DNA from: Deltaproteobacteria bacterium
GTDB taxonomy: Bacteria > Desulfobacterota > DSM-4660 > Desulfatiglandales > HGW-15
Direction: 5' to 3'
Length of the DNA: 51,914 nucleotides
NCBI GenBank assembly: GCA_020060215.1
Contig: JAGVAP010000023.1
Location: 1 to 51,914 of the forward strand
Each line of letters begins with the position of its first letter. Position 1 is the first letter of the stretch. The translations under genes and the position numbers were made by a program. Shown one piece after another: positions 41,468 to 49,507 of this stretch. The notes under the pieces are model-generated. The model was given only the letters and a program-made list of their open reading frames with translations. It was not told the DNA's origin and ran no database searches.

Positions 41468-42359
41468 AGGAGGCGAGCCGATACCTTCTCATCAACCGGG
41501 GATCATCGGCCAGGACCCTCGGAACGAGGATGGTGACCCCGAACCCCTGGCGCGCAAGGTTGAGTGCGTCCGAACACGCTTCGAACTCGGCCGGCGAAGA
41601 AGAGGTGAAAAGGGGGCAGGAGATCGCGACCTTCTCCTCGCGCAGGAAACGCAGGATGCTTGGGATGTGGCTCAGGCCGATCGTAAAGAGGGCCTTCTGC
41701 TCTTTGATCTGCCCCTGATGGAGCGCCTTACCGACAATTTCGGGGATCCTCTGGAGCATCGCCCCTACCCTTTTGTCCTGATGATAATCCAGTTCGGACC
41801 GGATCAGGAAGTGCTGCTGAAGGCTGGTGCAGGCCGAGAGCCGCGTAATTCCATCACGTACGGTCCGGTACAGATCCTCTTCCTCCACCTGTCCGATGGG
41901 CAGACCGAAGTGCGCACTCAGAAGCTTCTCGGCATTGACGACCCCTTCTCCGCCGCGGGAGAACAGCTGCTCGAGACCGTTCACATCGGTTTCCGGACCG
42001 GGGGAGTCGCCCGCCGGAAGCCGAGATACAGGCAGGGCATCTTTCCGCCTCGAAAAAAAACCCTCCGGCAGGAGCAACTCGACCCCCTTCTCGCGGGCAA
42101 GCCAGGCACCGAGGCGATAGACCTCCGCCTCGACCCTCGGGGTAAAAGGGCCGTGCGCTCCTGTCAGCGTGTCCTTGTGGCTGATCCCTATGATGTAGAG
42201 CTGTTTGCGGCTTTCTTCGTTCTGGCTGTAAAGGACTTGCCCATAGGTGACGGGCAAGAGTCCCTCCTCACCGGCAACGGGTTCCGAGGTCCTGCCCGTC
42301 GAACCCAGGAGTACGATCAGTGCCGCGAAAGAAAGGAAAATCGACCAACGGCAACCCAA
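41466..42359 (-). CDS. Exported protein of unknown function, possibly TraB/TIKI-like
   Basis: A 297-residue protein. The TTG at 42359 was chosen as start because AAGGAGG lies a few bases upstream; no ATG is available near the start. It begins with a short hydrophobic signal (WSIFLSFAALIVLLGSTG). Two similar segments are seen, LYIIGISHKD near residue 55 and LFTIGLSHIPSIL near residue 230. Paired GxxH-type motifs of this sort occur in the TraB/TIKI/ChaN fold, but the match is loose. The rest is not recognised. The frame extends upstream to overlap the cyclophilin stop by 4 bp, so the two genes are probably co-transcribed. Confidence 0.65.
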   Translation of the reverse strand: MGCRWSIFLSFAALIVLLGSTGRTSEPVAGEEGLLPVTYGQVLYSQNEESRKQLYIIGISHKDTLTGAHGPFTPRVEAEVYRLGAWLAREKGVELLLPEGFFSRRKDALPVSRLPAGDSPGPETDVNGLEQLFSRGGEGVVNAEKLLSAHFGLPIGQVEEEDLYRTVRDGITRLSACTSLQQHFLIRSELDYHQDKRVGAMLQRIPEIVGKALHQGQIKEQKALFTIGLSHIPSILRFLREEKVAISCPLFTSSSPAEFEACSDALNLARQGFGVTILVPRVLADDPRLMRRYRLAS

Positions 42360-42442
42360 AACCCCTCCTTCTCCGCAGGGCCGGTACCCCGCTGGACCGG
42401 ACGGCCCCGAAGTCTTATCCGTGGAGAGCCCGACCGGTCCTG

Positions 42443-43021
42443 TCAAGGCTCGACCACCCTCGCCTTCTGGATCAGCACCGGCTCGACAGGCACATCCTGG
42501 AACTGGCCCTTGGCCCCGGTCTTCACCTGACCGATCGAATCCACCACCTCCATGCCTTCAACCACCTTTCCGAAGGCCGCGTAGCCCCATCCCTGCACGT
42601 TCTTGCCCTTGTGATTGAGGAAATCGTTGTTCACCAGATTGATGAAAAACTGGGCGGTCGCGCTGTGCGGGTCCTGGGTCCTGGCCATGGCAATGGTGCC
42701 GCGCTCGTTCTTGAGTCCTTGGTCGGCCTCGTTGGTGACGGGCGGTTTGGTGGGCTTGGACGCCATATCCGGGTTCAGACCCCCGCCCTGGATCATGAAG
42801 CCCTTGATCACACGATGAAAGATCGTGCCGTCGTAGAACCCGCCCCTCACATAGGAAAGGAAATTCTCCACGGTCAGAGGGGCCTTTTCCGGGTAGAGCT
42901 CAAGGACGACCTTCCCTTTGGAGGTCTCCAGCACCACCTGCGGCGGCCTGGGTGCGGCTCCGGCAGCAGGCGCGATGAGAAACGGTAGAATGGCTGCTAA
43001 CATGAATATCCTCCTGGGCAT
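42443..43021 (-). CDS. Periplasmic peptidyl-prolyl cis-trans isomerase, cyclophilin type
   Basis: A 192-residue cyclophilin (PpiA-like). Signal peptide [20 protein letters not shown] with an AxA-like site before APRPP. Core motifs: [20 protein letters not shown] (catalytic Arg region), [20 protein letters not shown] (with Gln and Phe of the active site) and [17 protein letters not shown]. It folds or maintains exported proteins. AGGAGAG precedes the ATG. First gene of a short run with the unknown exported protein. Confidence 0.95.
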   Translation of the reverse strand: MPRRIFMLAAILPFLIAPAAGAAPRPPQVVLETSKGKVVLELYPEKAPLTVENFLSYVRGGFYDGTIFHRVIKGFMIQGGGLNPDMASKPTKPPVTNEADQGLKNERGTIAMARTQDPHSATAQFFINLVNNDFLNHKGKNVQGWGYAAFGKVVEGMEVVDSIGQVKTGAKGQFQDVPVEPVLIQKARVVEP

Positions 43022-43138
43022 AGATTCTCTCCTGTCGTGTTCTCTGGTCTTGTAGTGATGCGGGGGGGGGGGAGACGGTGACCTTTACTGCGGGTGTATG
43101 TATGAAAGATCATAGCACAGGAGGAGAGGACTTCCAAA

Positions 43139-43212
43139 GACTTCGTGCTCTTCGTGTTCTCCATGGTGAAGAGAAGGCTCTCAGCGCGAAGAGACCACGA
43201 AGACCACGAAGG
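43139..43212. repeat. CACAAAGA-family inverted repeat, divergent copy 5
   Basis: CTTCGTGCTCTTCGTG at the left and CGAAGAGACCACGAAGACC at the right are imperfect reverse complements. Here the words read CTTCGTG and CACGAAG. It lies in the spacer between the cyclophilin gene and the small DUF1328-type gene. Confidence 0.65.
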
Positions 43213-43277
43213 GTAGCCGCCGTAGTGTGCCTCAGGATCTCGGAAGAGCGGGAAAGTCTGTCGTCCCGGCGCAGCCG

Positions 43278-43442
43278 TCAAACACGTCTCCTGCGCCCCG
43301 AGATCAAAGAGATCAGGAAAAGGATGATGAAGACGACAAACAGGACCTTCGCAATCCATGCGGCCGTTCCCGCAACTCCGCCGAACCCCAGGACCCCCGC
43401 AATAATCGCCACGATCAGAAAAGTGATGGCCCAACCTAGCAT
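43278..43442 (-). CDS. Small membrane protein, DUF1328/YtjA type
   Basis: A 54-residue protein, almost all membrane helix: [20 protein letters not shown] then [12 protein letters not shown] and [16 protein letters not shown], ending in GRRRRV. Two helices with a Gly-rich turn and a basic C-terminal tail match the DUF1328 (YtjA) family, whose role is unknown. GGGAGGG precedes the ATG at 43442. The frame is open for many codons upstream but that part is not protein-like. Confidence 0.85.
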   Translation of the reverse strand: MLGWAITFLIVAIIAGVLGFGGVAGTAAWIAKVLFVVFIILFLISLISGRRRRV

Positions 43443-44068
43443 CGCTGTCCCTCCCATCGAGTGAATTTGGCTACCATGGAAGCATCGGGCAAGTCGGAAA
43501 GAAATGGGCAGGTCCACGTATTCCTCCTGCTTCGGGGCAGTATTTCGACCGCGTACGTCTGATCCGGACCCGGAGCTTCCTTGGTAACGGTCGGTCAGCT
43601 TCCTCGGCTCGGTGTACGCAATTGAATCTTGGATCCTCGTCTTTCGCGTCTTTGCCCATATGGAGACGTCAGCTGAACGCTGACCTGGACCTTCTGGTCG
43701 GCGCCGATCCCCGGCAAAGCCATTTGCGAATACCACTCCCCTGCCGGTGGATGACTGCTTCAATCGATACCACCAGTAAACTGGTGGTATCGGAAGCCCC
43801 CCTGGAAGGGGGGGTCTCACACCAGCCCCCCTGTCGTTTAATGGAGATCCGATCCAATCGCGGGGTAACCTGTGGTGGTCTTCTTGGTCTTCTGTAGGAG
43901 CAAGCTCCTGCTTGCGATCTCTTGGGAGTTGAAGGAATCGCAAGCAGGAGCTTGCTCCTACAAGAATAGAGCTCCAACGATATTCATTCATATTGAAGCT
44001 TATCCGCCGGTTCTTGGTTCGTGCCCATGCCGGTGGATGACTGCCTCACTTAGGGGCAACTCAGACGG
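43443..44068. other. Large non-coding region with several hairpins and repeats
   Basis: About 626 bp without a convincing gene. It contains a near-perfect 13-bp dyad (43765-43777 with 43780-43792, loop AA), a C6/G7 hairpin directly after it (43797-43814), a REP-like pair (43894-43961), and a 17-bp direct repeat TGCCGGTGGATGACTGC at 43742-43758 and 44028-44044 flanking most of them. It could be a small mobile or repeat cluster, or host a structured RNA. Neither flanking gene has a recognised promoter in it. Confidence 0.6.
43894..43961. repeat. REP-like palindromic pair, copy 2
   Basis: Perfect 25-bp inverted arms (43894-43918 and 43937-43961) around an 18-bp loop, sharing the AGGAGCAAGCTCCTGCTTGC core with the copy at 27836-27898. 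The loops differ in sequence, so the arms are what is conserved. Confidence 0.85.
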
Positions 44069-46240
44069 TTATTCCTTTTCCACCCTGCAGAGCAGCGCTG
44101 TGTGAGGCCAGCTGCCGATCTCGGGGCTGCAGAATTCCGGGTCATCGGGGCAGAGGATGTTCGCGTTCGACTCGAATACGTCATAGAGCTCCGCCCCTTT
44201 CCGCTCCGGGAACCACCAGCCGTGGTCCGCGTCGGCCATCCGCGGGTCCACCGTGTCCGAGAGGTGAAGCCGCATCCGGATCGCCCCCTTGGGCGTGGAG
44301 ACTCGGGTCCAATCCCCCTCCTTCAGCCCCAGGTTCGCCGCCGTCTCCGGGTGGAGGGTGACCAGCGGGTCCGGCCGCTTCTCGCGCGCGGCCCGGACCT
44401 GCCGCCACTCGGAGTGGTACATGGGCATGAAGCGGCTCCCCGTGATGAGGACGAGCGGGTACCGCCTGTATAGATCCGGGTCCCCTTGGGGACTCAGGGG
44501 CATCTCGCGAAAGACCGGGAGCGGCTCGCACCCCAGCGCCTCGAAGATCGAGGAGCGGATCTCCACCTTGCCCGAAGGGGTGCCGAATCCGAGCTTCTCA
44601 TAGCGCCTGTACTCGCGCCTGCCGAAGATCCCGTTCTGCTCCACCAGTTTCTGGAAGGTCAGCCCCACGGGGGCGAGGCAGTGGTCCCAGACCTGGTCTA
44701 CGCTCTCCCAGGGCCAGTGCTCCTTCTGCCCGAGTCTCACCCCCAGCCCGCGCCAGAAGTCGTACGTGTTGCGGCGCTCGTACAGCGGCTCGATCCCCCG
44801 CGGGCAGGCCACGCAGAAATCGGTCCCATGCCAGAGTTCCGTCGTTTCCACCGTCGTGCAGACGGGGAAGAGGTAGTCGGCGAGCGCCGCCGACGGGGTG
44901 AGGTAGTACTCGGCCACCACGTACAGGTCGAGGGACCGGAGCGCCTCGTGGGTCTTCCGCGCGTCCGCCAGGGAGAGGAGCGGGTTGCTCGCCACCGAGA
45001 TGGCCGCCTTGACGGGGTAAGGCTTTCCGGTCCGCATGGCATCGAGGACTGCGCGGGCGTGCCCCACGCATGTCTGGCCGGCCCAGGGGGGGTGCATGTA
45101 GTCCTGGGGGAGTCTCCGGTTGGCCGCCTCGTTTCGCTCCCAGCCGGGGTACCCGAAAAAGGGGTATTCGTCCGCCCCCAGCTGCCTGGCGCGCTGGGCA
45201 GGGGGAAGCGTTTCGTTCATCTCCAGCTTGTTGAAGGAGATGATCTTCCCGATCGGGTCGGCGTAGCCGAGGGGCTCCCCGCCGGGCACATCGAGGTTCC
45301 CGGACACGGCCCGGAGGATGGACCTCGCCCTTGCCGCCTGGGTGGCGTTCAACCCCTGCTTGTCGATCCCGAACCCCCAGGTGATCATGGAGGGGCGGTT
45401 GGCCATGTACATGTGGACCGAATCCTTCACCTGCTGTGGGGTGAGCCAGGTGATCTCCGCCACCCGTTCCGCAGCATAAGGGGCGACCGCCTTCTTGAGA
45501 TCCTCGAACCCGACGGTCCACCTCTCCACGAACTCCCGGTCGTAGAGACCTTCTTCGATCAGGATCTTCAACCACCCGAGCATCAGCGCCACATCGGTCC
45601 CGGGCCGGATGGGGAGCCACAAATCCGCCATCTCCGCCTCCCGGATGCGCCGCGGATCCACGACGATGAGACGTGCCCCGTTCTTTTTCGCCGTCATGAT
45701 CTGGCCGAACATCCCGGCGCTCGACTGGGAAGGGGCCATGCCCCAGAGGACCACGCAGCGGGTCTGGCGGAGATCCCCCCAGGAAAAGCCGCCGTAGGTA
45801 GCGTACTCCACGGCCTGGCTCGGGCACATGCAGACGTTGTTGGCCCCGCAGATGTTCGGGGTCCCGAAGAGATTGTTGAACCTCCGCTCATCCCAGTGGT
45901 AGGTCCGCTTGGTGCCGTGGGTGAAGGCCAGGGTCTCCGGACCGTACCGGCGGCGCAGCGCATCCAGGCGGCCGGCCACCTCGCCCAAGGCCTCGTCCCA
46001 TCCCACCCGCTGAAACCGACCGCTGCCCCGCTCGCCTTTTCGTTTGAGGGGGTAGTTGATTCGCTCCGGGTGGTAGAGATGGTCGACCATGAGCTGTGCA
46101 CGAGCGCAGATCATGCCCCGGGTGATCGGGTGGTCCTTGTCCCCCCGGACTCCGATGACCTTCTCCGCGTCCATGTCGAGCAGGAGCCCGCAACGCGGAT
46201 GGCACAAGCCGCAGTAGCTCTTCCTGAACTCCTTCATCAT
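44069..46240 (-). CDS. Molybdopterin oxidoreductase of the acetylene-hydratase-like group
   Basis: A 723-residue DMSO-reductase-family protein. Its N-terminus carries Cys10, Cys13, Cys17 and Cys45 (CxxCxxxC plus a 27-residue gap), ligands of a [4Fe-4S] cluster. GTPNICGANNVCMCPSQ places a likely Mo/W-ligating Cys at 137. Stretches such as DPRRIREAEMADLWLPIRPG, GLYDREFVERW and GTPSGKVEIRSSIFEALG recall acetylene hydratase. In that enzyme an Asp follows the second cluster Cys; here it is His14, so acetylene hydration is unlikely. There is no Tat signal, so it is probably cytoplasmic. The start follows AAGGAGG. No iron-sulfur or membrane partner gene is adjacent, so the electron partner and substrate are unknown. 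Confidence 0.85.
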   Translation of the reverse strand: MMKEFRKSYCGLCHPRCGLLLDMDAEKVIGVRGDKDHPITRGMICARAQLMVDHLYHPERINYPLKRKGERGSGRFQRVGWDEALGEVAGRLDALRRRYGPETLAFTHGTKRTYHWDERRFNNLFGTPNICGANNVCMCPSQAVEYATYGGFSWGDLRQTRCVVLWGMAPSQSSAGMFGQIMTAKKNGARLIVVDPRRIREAEMADLWLPIRPGTDVALMLGWLKILIEEGLYDREFVERWTVGFEDLKKAVAPYAAERVAEITWLTPQQVKDSVHMYMANRPSMITWGFGIDKQGLNATQAARARSILRAVSGNLDVPGGEPLGYADPIGKIISFNKLEMNETLPPAQRARQLGADEYPFFGYPGWERNEAANRRLPQDYMHPPWAGQTCVGHARAVLDAMRTGKPYPVKAAISVASNPLLSLADARKTHEALRSLDLYVVAEYYLTPSAALADYLFPVCTTVETTELWHGTDFCVACPRGIEPLYERRNTYDFWRGLGVRLGQKEHWPWESVDQVWDHCLAPVGLTFQKLVEQNGIFGRREYRRYEKLGFGTPSGKVEIRSSIFEALGCEPLPVFREMPLSPQGDPDLYRRYPLVLITGSRFMPMYHSEWRQVRAAREKRPDPLVTLHPETAANLGLKEGDWTRVSTPKGAIRMRLHLSDTVDPRMADADHGWWFPERKGAELYDVFESNANILCPDDPEFCSPEIGSWPHTALLCRVEKE

Positions 46241-46297
46241 TGCACCTCCTTCGGGGTTCTTCGCTTGAAACTTCTCCGCGATCCGCAGAGAAGACCC

Positions 46298-46370
46298 GCC
46301 GCGAAGGCTCTGAGACACAAAGAAACGAAGATCTCTTTTTCTCGGGGGTCTTCGATGTCTTGGTGGCGCA
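46298..46370. repeat. CACAAAGA-family inverted repeat, divergent copy 6
   Basis: GACACAAAGAAACGAAG at the left and GTCTTCGATGTCTTGGTGGC at the right pair imperfectly. It lies in the spacer between the histidine kinase stop and the molybdopterin enzyme start, within the 5' leader of the latter. Confidence 0.6.
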
Positions 46371-46454
46371 TCCTCATGGGATCTTCTCCTCCTCACTGGA
46401 GGTGATCCAGATGACCATGGGAGCAACCGAGCTTGCCGTCCCTGGGAGGCGCGC

Positions 46455-49064
46455 TCATGGTTTCCCTCCGCTCACGGGCAGAGTGATCATGAACGTCGAT
46501 CCCTCCCCCAGCGTGCTCTTCGCCGTGATGGTGCCCCCATGGCGCTCCACGATCTTCCTGCAAATGGCAAGGCCGATGCCCGTCCCCGGATATTCATTCC
46601 TCCCGTGCAGGCGTTGAAAGGGCTGGAAGATCTTGTCCAGGTATTTCTCGTCAAAACCGATCCCGTTGTCCTCCACAAAGATCCGGCATTCTCTTCCGAC
46701 CGCATGTTGATCGCACTCCGCCCAGATTCTCATCCTTGGCGGTTCCTCCTCCCGGCTGAACTTGAGTCCGTTGCCGAGGAGATTCTGAAAGAGCTGCCTC
46801 ATCTGACCGGCATCGGCCTCAACTTCGGGCAGCTTCTCAACCTTCACGTATGCATTCGCCCCTTGAACCTGGATCTCCAGATCCGTGACCGCCTCCAGGG
46901 CCACCTGGGTCAAGTCGATTCGCGAGAGCGGCTCGGCCCTGGTGGTCAACCGCGAATAGGTCAGGAGGGAACGGAGGACCTCCTGCATTCTGAGCGCGGT
47001 CTCACGCATGCGTTCGATGTAGTCGACGGTCCGACCGTTCATCGTTTCGGAATAGTTCACGACCAGATCACTGAACGTCTGGATCTTTCTCAAGGGCTCC
47101 TGGAGATCGTGGGCCGCCACAAAGGTGAAATCCTCCAGCTCCCGGTTTCTCCGGGCAAGCTCGGCGGTGCGCTCACGGACCCGGTTCTCGAGCTCGTCCC
47201 GTGAAAGCCGCAGATCCTGTTCCATCCGCTTCCGCTCGGTGATGTCTATGAGGGTGCCCAGGATGGCGGGCCGACCTTTGTACACCACCCTTGTGCCGTA
47301 TATCTCGACCTCGCGAACTTCCCCGTCTTTTCGCTTGATGCGGAATTCCCTTTGATCGGCGTTTACCTCACCGGATATCCGGCGGCTGATGGCGTCCATG
47401 ACCGCTTCCCGGTCTTCAGGCAGGATGTTTTCCCCCGGTCTGACCCGATCGATCATCTCTTCGCACTTGAACCCGTGTACCTGCGCAAAGGCCGGGTTCA
47501 CGTATCGGAAAAGGTCATCCTGGATCAAGTACACGCCTACAAGCGACTTCTCGGCAAGGATCCGGAACCGTTCTTCGGACTCGCGAAGGGATTCTTCCAT
47601 GCATATTCGCTCGGTCATGTCGCGAACGAGGCACTGGATCTGTCTCACCTTTCCGTTCGAATCGTAAAGGAGACTTCCGTTCGTTTCCACCCAGATGAGC
47701 CCGCCGTCCTTTCGTCTTATCCTGTGCTGCATACGGAAACGATCCGCACCCTTTTTCGCCGCCTGGCGAACGGCGTTCCGGGCGATGGCCAGATCATCGG
47801 TCGGGGTGATCATCTCGGGACGGCTCCCGATCAGTTCATCCAGGCCGTATCCCAGGGCTCTCACCGCCGAAGGAGACGCGTATAGAACGCGGCCTTCGGG
47901 ATCGTGCTGGAAGATGATGTCCGCCGTGTTTTCCGCAAGGAGGCGGAAATTGGCCTCGCTTTCCCTCAAGGCCTCCTCCGCCACCATCAGCTCGGTGACT
48001 CGTCTATGGACCTTTTCGGCCATCTTGTTGAAGGCTTCGGCCAGGTCCCTGACCTCGGACGGCCCGGAGGGGACCGCCAGCCTCCGGATCTTGCCTTCAC
48101 CGAGTGCCAGGGTCTGATTCCGGAACATGCTGATGGACGCGGAAATAGGGCGATAGAGCGCCAGCGCAATTCCGAAGGCGGCCAGGGTGACGGCCAGAAA
48201 CATGCCGCCGTAGGTCACGAGGCTTGAAACGACCGCGCCCATGGCATCTTTCTCGGCGCGGCTGGCTGCGGCGACCCAGCCCAGAGCGGGGATCGGGGCG
48301 ACTCCGACCAGCCGTTTCCCGCCGTTTCCCAGGGTAACGGTCGTGGCAATCTCCTTCCCCCTGATGGCCTCCTCGATCTTCTGCGGGTAAATCTCCAGCC
48401 AGTTCCTCTGCGCCCACGTGAACTCCCTGGCCGGATAAGTGGCCACCACCATGCCTCTGCGGTCGACGAGACTCACTCCCGCACCCCTCGCCCGCTCGAC
48501 GGACAGAAGTTCCTGCAACCCTTCCGCGCGGACACTCGCCACGACCACTCCCAGGACGTCTTCCTCCGGATCGCGAATGCAGTGAGCGATCGCGAACATC
48601 GGCTCTCCGGTCGCATAGGGGAGAAACAGGTCGCTGACTACCCATTCGCGGCCGGAATCGAATTCCCTGAAATAGTCCTTGTTCGAGAGCTCTGTGCCGA
48701 CGAGATCCGGGCTGCTCGACGCCAGTACCCGGCCTTGGGGGCTGACCCACGAAAAGTCGGCCACGCAACCGTGATGGTCGGTGCTGCGGCCAAGGACCTT
48801 CTCCAGGGCCTGCGGGGAGAGGGGCGGCGACGTTGTTGCGGTCATGGCGATGGAAAGCTCTTGACGGAGGATGCCTTGGACAAAGCCGCTGAAACCGATT
48901 CCAATGGCCCGGGCCAACTCGAGGTTCGCCTGGATCTCGGTTGTGCGTGTGGTCCGGAAGAGGTCAAAGGCGATATACCCCTGAACCAGGAGGATCGGTA
49001 CGAGCAGAATCACCAGCGGTACGAAGAGATACCTCTGGATACTACGAGATGATCGTAATCTCAC
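46455..49064 (-). CDS. Membrane sensor histidine kinase (Cache-HAMP-PAS-PAS-HisKA-HATPase)
   Basis: An 869-residue hybrid-free sensor kinase. Two membrane segments at about 12-32 and 283-303 enclose a Cache-type periplasmic sensor (VSDLFLPYATGEPMFAIAHC, VSLVDRRGMVVATYP). HAMP follows at about 305-357, PAS domains begin near 373 and 499, then a coiled coil, HisKA with VAAHDLQEPLRKI (phospho-His near 651), and an HATPase with N box NLLGNGLKFS near 763, G1 DNGIGFDEKY near 799 and G2 GTGIGLAICRKI near 826. No receiver domain is fused and no response regulator is adjacent. The GTG start follows AGGA. The signal is unknown; Cache sensors often bind small carboxylates or amino acids. Confidence 0.92.
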   Translation of the reverse strand: MRLRSSRSIQRYLFVPLVILLVPILLVQGYIAFDLFRTTRTTEIQANLELARAIGIGFSGFVQGILRQELSIAMTATTSPPLSPQALEKVLGRSTDHHGCVADFSWVSPQGRVLASSSPDLVGTELSNKDYFREFDSGREWVVSDLFLPYATGEPMFAIAHCIRDPEEDVLGVVVASVRAEGLQELLSVERARGAGVSLVDRRGMVVATYPAREFTWAQRNWLEIYPQKIEEAIRGKEIATTVTLGNGGKRLVGVAPIPALGWVAAASRAEKDAMGAVVSSLVTYGGMFLAVTLAAFGIALALYRPISASISMFRNQTLALGEGKIRRLAVPSGPSEVRDLAEAFNKMAEKVHRRVTELMVAEEALRESEANFRLLAENTADIIFQHDPEGRVLYASPSAVRALGYGLDELIGSRPEMITPTDDLAIARNAVRQAAKKGADRFRMQHRIRRKDGGLIWVETNGSLLYDSNGKVRQIQCLVRDMTERICMEESLRESEERFRILAEKSLVGVYLIQDDLFRYVNPAFAQVHGFKCEEMIDRVRPGENILPEDREAVMDAISRRISGEVNADQREFRIKRKDGEVREVEIYGTRVVYKGRPAILGTLIDITERKRMEQDLRLSRDELENRVRERTAELARRNRELEDFTFVAAHDLQEPLRKIQTFSDLVVNYSETMNGRTVDYIERMRETALRMQEVLRSLLTYSRLTTRAEPLSRIDLTQVALEAVTDLEIQVQGANAYVKVEKLPEVEADAGQMRQLFQNLLGNGLKFSREEEPPRMRIWAECDQHAVGRECRIFVEDNGIGFDEKYLDKIFQPFQRLHGRNEYPGTGIGLAICRKIVERHGGTITAKSTLGEGSTFMITLPVSGGKP

Positions 49065-49507
49065 GACGTCTATCCTGGGAAATGGCTTTCCAGCCGCACG
49101 GGGTGTTCCACCCTATTCCGTTCTCTCCGCCCCGCAGGGGCAGCATCCGAGTGAAAAGCAGCTTGACTGAAACGGAGTTCTGCTGATTCGTCTACTGTGC
49201 TCGCAATCACCAGGAATTGGGCAATGGGTTCTTCTTGACCGAAGCACCGGTGAGATATCCTTGCAGGAACCGGCTCCGCATGAGGTGAGGACAGCAGGGA
49301 TGATAGCAGGACATGGGATCAAAAGCAAGACGGTTTGAAGGCGGGGTGAATCGCTGACCGCCCACGCCCGACACGGCGGCACGGCGCCCGGTCTGGCGGG
49401 GGAAAAAAACGGACTGGATCGGGGGTCCTTCATCGCTCGAAATGGTTGTGGTGAGCGGGCCATTGTGGTACGCAGAGGATTTGCGACAGGAGACTTCATC
49501 GGCCATT
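49065..49507. other. Divergent intergenic region between the kinase and the MFS gene
   Basis: About 440 bp with no convincing gene. A short GCCCC/GGGGC stem near 49130 was noted. No clear promoter was found for either gene. Confidence 0.3.

Noticed and set aside
43278..43991. A 237-residue version of the DUF1328-type protein
   Set aside because: The extra 183 residues cross hairpins and a REP-like repeat and have no protein character. A good ribosome-binding site stands before the short form at 43442.
44069..46240. Calling this gene acetylene hydratase
   Set aside because: The family pattern fits, but the catalytic Asp after the second cluster Cys is His, and the window has no context for acetylene use.
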